13,782 nt of DNA from Baffinella frigidus (lineage: Eukaryota; Cryptophyceae; Cryptomonadales; Baffinellaceae), in the NCBI GenBank assembly GCA_026770585.1, contig MU646689.1, positions 224,873-238,654 on the forward strand, in the 5' to 3' direction. The position numbers and the translations under genes were made by a program. The notes under the pieces are model-generated. The model saw nothing but the letters and a program-made list of their open reading frames with translations. It was not told the origin of the DNA and made no database searches. Below are positions 12,313 to 13,782 of the stretch, piece after piece (positions within the stretch are counted from its first letter, which is position 1; each line of letters starts with the position of its first letter).

Positions 12313-12741
12313 ACCCTTACCCTTAAACCCTAAACCCTAACCCCTAAACCCTAACCCCTAAACCCTAAACCCTAACCCCTAAACCCTAACCTCTAACCTC
12401 TAACCTCTAACCCCTAACCTCTAACCCCTAACCCCTAACCCCTAAACCATGGCAAACCCCTGAACCCTGAACCCTGAACCCTACACCCTACACCCTGAAC
12501 CTTAGACCCTGAACCCTACACCCTACACCCTACACCCTTAACCCTAAGCCGTGAACCCTACACCCTGAACCTTAGACCCTGAACCCTACACCCTACACCC
12601 TGTACCTTAGACCCTGAACCCTACACCCTACACCCTGAACCCCTACACCCTGAACCCTCTTCCCTACACCCTCAACCCTAAACCCTAAACCCTAAACCCT
12701 ACACCCTAAACTCCAAATTCACCACCCTGCTGGTACGTCCC
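12313..12741. repeat. Telomere-like tract: CCCCTAA then CCCTACA/CCCTGAA variants
   Basis: 12340-12450 is CCCCTAA/CTCTAAC-like; 12455-12700 is a mixture of CCCTACA and CCCTGAA in higher-order blocks. For example ACCTTAGACCCTGAACCCTA recurs at about 12498, 12568 and 12604. No exon is seen except the fragment at 12724-12743. Confidence 0.8.
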
Positions 12742-12902
12742 CCACACAGCGGACTTCGAAGGGATTTTGAATAACCCCTAAGCGATTAGACCTAGGACCC
12801 TACAGCAGGCAACCCGTAGGGCCATAGGAGGGTTCTTACGGATAAGGTAACGGAAACTCGGGCACTGAGGGCCCAGAAATCCCTTGGTAGCCCTCTGTGT
12901 GG
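12742..12902. mobile_element. Shorter family-A foldback element
   Basis: The left arm from CCACACAGCGGACTTCGAAG to GGATAAGG matches the 5077-5374 element closely. The right arm is reduced to AATCCCTTGGTAGCCCTCTG and TGTGG, so most of the inverted arm is lost. It lies beside a fragment of the candidate last exon, as the first copy lies in an exon-6 fragment. Confidence 0.7.
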
Positions 12903-12995
12903 CCTACGCCCCAAACCTGAACCATGTAAACCCTCAAACCCCAGACTCTGAACCCTAGGAAAAAAACCGCCACAGGATAGGAACCTCGCGCTAAC

Positions 12996-13358
12996 CATCT
13001 CGGAAGATAACTGAATCAGTTCCTTTTCAATAGGAGGTTGAATAGGAGAAATTAGTTAAGGCATAGAGCGTTTGCGGTAATTGTTGTCCGTTTTGGACGT
13101 ACGGTTTTCCGGTTTTCCGGTTTTGAAAAGGGACATATAGGACGTGACAAGGATTTTAAATAGTATCAGAATTGCGCCTCTTGGTACCATTGAAAATCCT
13201 TGTCACGTCCTATAAGTCCCTTTTCAAAACCGGAAAACCGGGAAATCGTACGTCCAAAACGGACAACAATTACCGCAAACGCTCTAGTAAATTCAATTAG
13301 GCCTCCTAATTAAATGAAAACGCTAATCAGGGAACTGGTTCAGTTATCTTTCGAGATG
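12996..13358. mobile_element. 363-bp family-B foldback with a nested 94-bp palindrome
   Basis: Outer termini CATCTCGGAAGATAACTGAA and the inverted TTATCTTTCGAGATG match the 11084-11228 element. Inside, 13064-13157 and 13193-13285 are long inverted repeats (AGAGCGTTTGCGGTAATTGT...), over 90 percent paired, with a 35-base loop. This suggests one foldback element inserted into, or captured by, another. There is no plausible ORF. Confidence 0.8.
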
Positions 13359-13690
13359 AGAATGGAGCGGCACTCCTCCCTTAATAATGTCTTTGTTACC
13401 ACCTTTATTACTCTGGTACAACCTTTATTGCAACCTTTATTACTTTCACCTTTATTACTATACCTGGTACAAATTGTTAACACCTGGTACTTATTATCCC
13501 TGGTACTAACCTTTACTACGCTAGACCTGAGGGGAGGCAATCGCAAAAGTCAACTCATTTTGCCTTGGAGTCAACTTATGCCAACTTCCAACAATTTGTT
13601 GAAACTTGCAAGGGGGTTGACTTTTGATTGACCACCATCACGTCTAAAGTGGTTATGCCGGGAACAGGGCAGGGCGGACATGGCACGGAG
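13359..13690. other. Low-complexity CCTTTATTAC / CCTGGTAC region, no gene supported
   Basis: CCTTTATTAC-like words recur from 13400 to 13520, together with CTGGTAC words that also occur at 2404, 6295 and 11868. A 105-codon ORF (13314-13631) starts inside the foldback arm and translates these repeats as Leu/Pro-rich sequence, so I do not accept it as a gene. GTTGACTTTTGATTGAC near 13616 echoes the GTTGAC words seen elsewhere. Confidence 0.5.
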
Positions 13691-13697
13691 GCAGGGC

Positions 13698-13698
13698 C

Positions 13699-13772
<74 letters not shown>

Positions 13773-13782
13773 ATATATATAT
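13698..13782. repeat. AT dinucleotide array with a 21-bp superperiod
   Basis: The array is (TA)n, but a doubled T occurs at 13719-13720, 13740-13741 and 13761-13762, exactly 21 bases apart. The true unit is therefore a 21-mer rather than simple AT. The array runs off the window edge. Confidence 0.85.

Larger units (their letters stand above)
11069..11694. other. Intron 11: family-B foldback and longest CCCTAAA run
   Basis: Foldback at 11084-11228, G-rich heptamers 11232-11390, a unique patch 11395-11445, then 11451-11571 as the purest CCCTAAA array in the window, followed by CCCCAAA and CCCGAAA variants to the acceptor CCCCCCAG. No exon is seen within. Confidence 0.65.

Noticed and set aside
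11451-11571. CRISPR-like or minisatellite array
   Set aside because: There are no spacers of constant length between repeats; the unit is a 7-bp telomere-type repeat.
13314-13631. 105-codon Leu-rich ORF resembling a membrane protein
   Set aside because: It starts within a foldback element and translates CCTTTATTAC and CTGGTAC repeats; the hydrophobicity is a by-product.

Overview
The window looks like nuclear DNA from a eukaryote, probably a microbial alga or other protist. Very short GC-rich exons (53-90 nt) with AG/GT borders lie on the + strand, separated by long introns. The introns are built mostly from degenerate 7-bp telomere-like repeats of the plant/algal CCCTAAA/TTTAGGG type and from short foldback (MITE-like) elements. 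There is no operon structure, no Shine-Dalgarno-led gene and no long ORF, so this is not bacterial sequence. I cannot name the species.

The central result is one gene, here read as about a dozen exons between 542 and about 12.3 kb. Intron phases agree at every proposed junction (542-595, 1309-1386, 2244-2333, 3270-3335, 4342-4427, 5489-5552, 6194-6247, 7790-7859, 8530-8582, 9363-9417, 10471-10550, 11911 onward). The coiled-coil heptad register runs without a break from the 1309 exon through the 2244 exon into the 3270 exon. Exons 1-10 encode a charged coiled-coil rod. The 9363 and 10471 exons encode a Gly/Pro-rich linker. The 11911 exon encodes a disordered tail of N-E/D-G/N-F/Y-R-Q-G repeats. 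I see neither a start codon nor a certain stop, so the gene is partial. I recognise no named family.

Most exons have extra full or partial copies beside them: three for the 1309 exon, four for the 3270, 4342 and 5489 exons, five for the 9363 exon, three for the 10471 exon. Several copies are cut by telomere-like DNA, foldback elements or frame breaks. Yet differences between copies are mostly at silent third positions. This points either to past or present use of the copies, for example as alternative exons, or to recombination with diverged functional paralogues.

Layout: 1-541 telomere-like DNA with three remnants of an upstream exon; 542-6247 rod exons among telomere-like introns; 6248-7789 an AT-richer repeat island nearly free of heptamers; 7790-8582 two more rod exons; 8583-10040 foldback elements and repeated copies of the 9363 exon; 10041-12312 the linker and tail exons; 12313-13782 telomere-like DNA, two foldback elements and an AT array with a 21-bp superperiod at the right edge. 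No tRNA, rRNA, CRISPR array or convincing minus-strand gene was seen.
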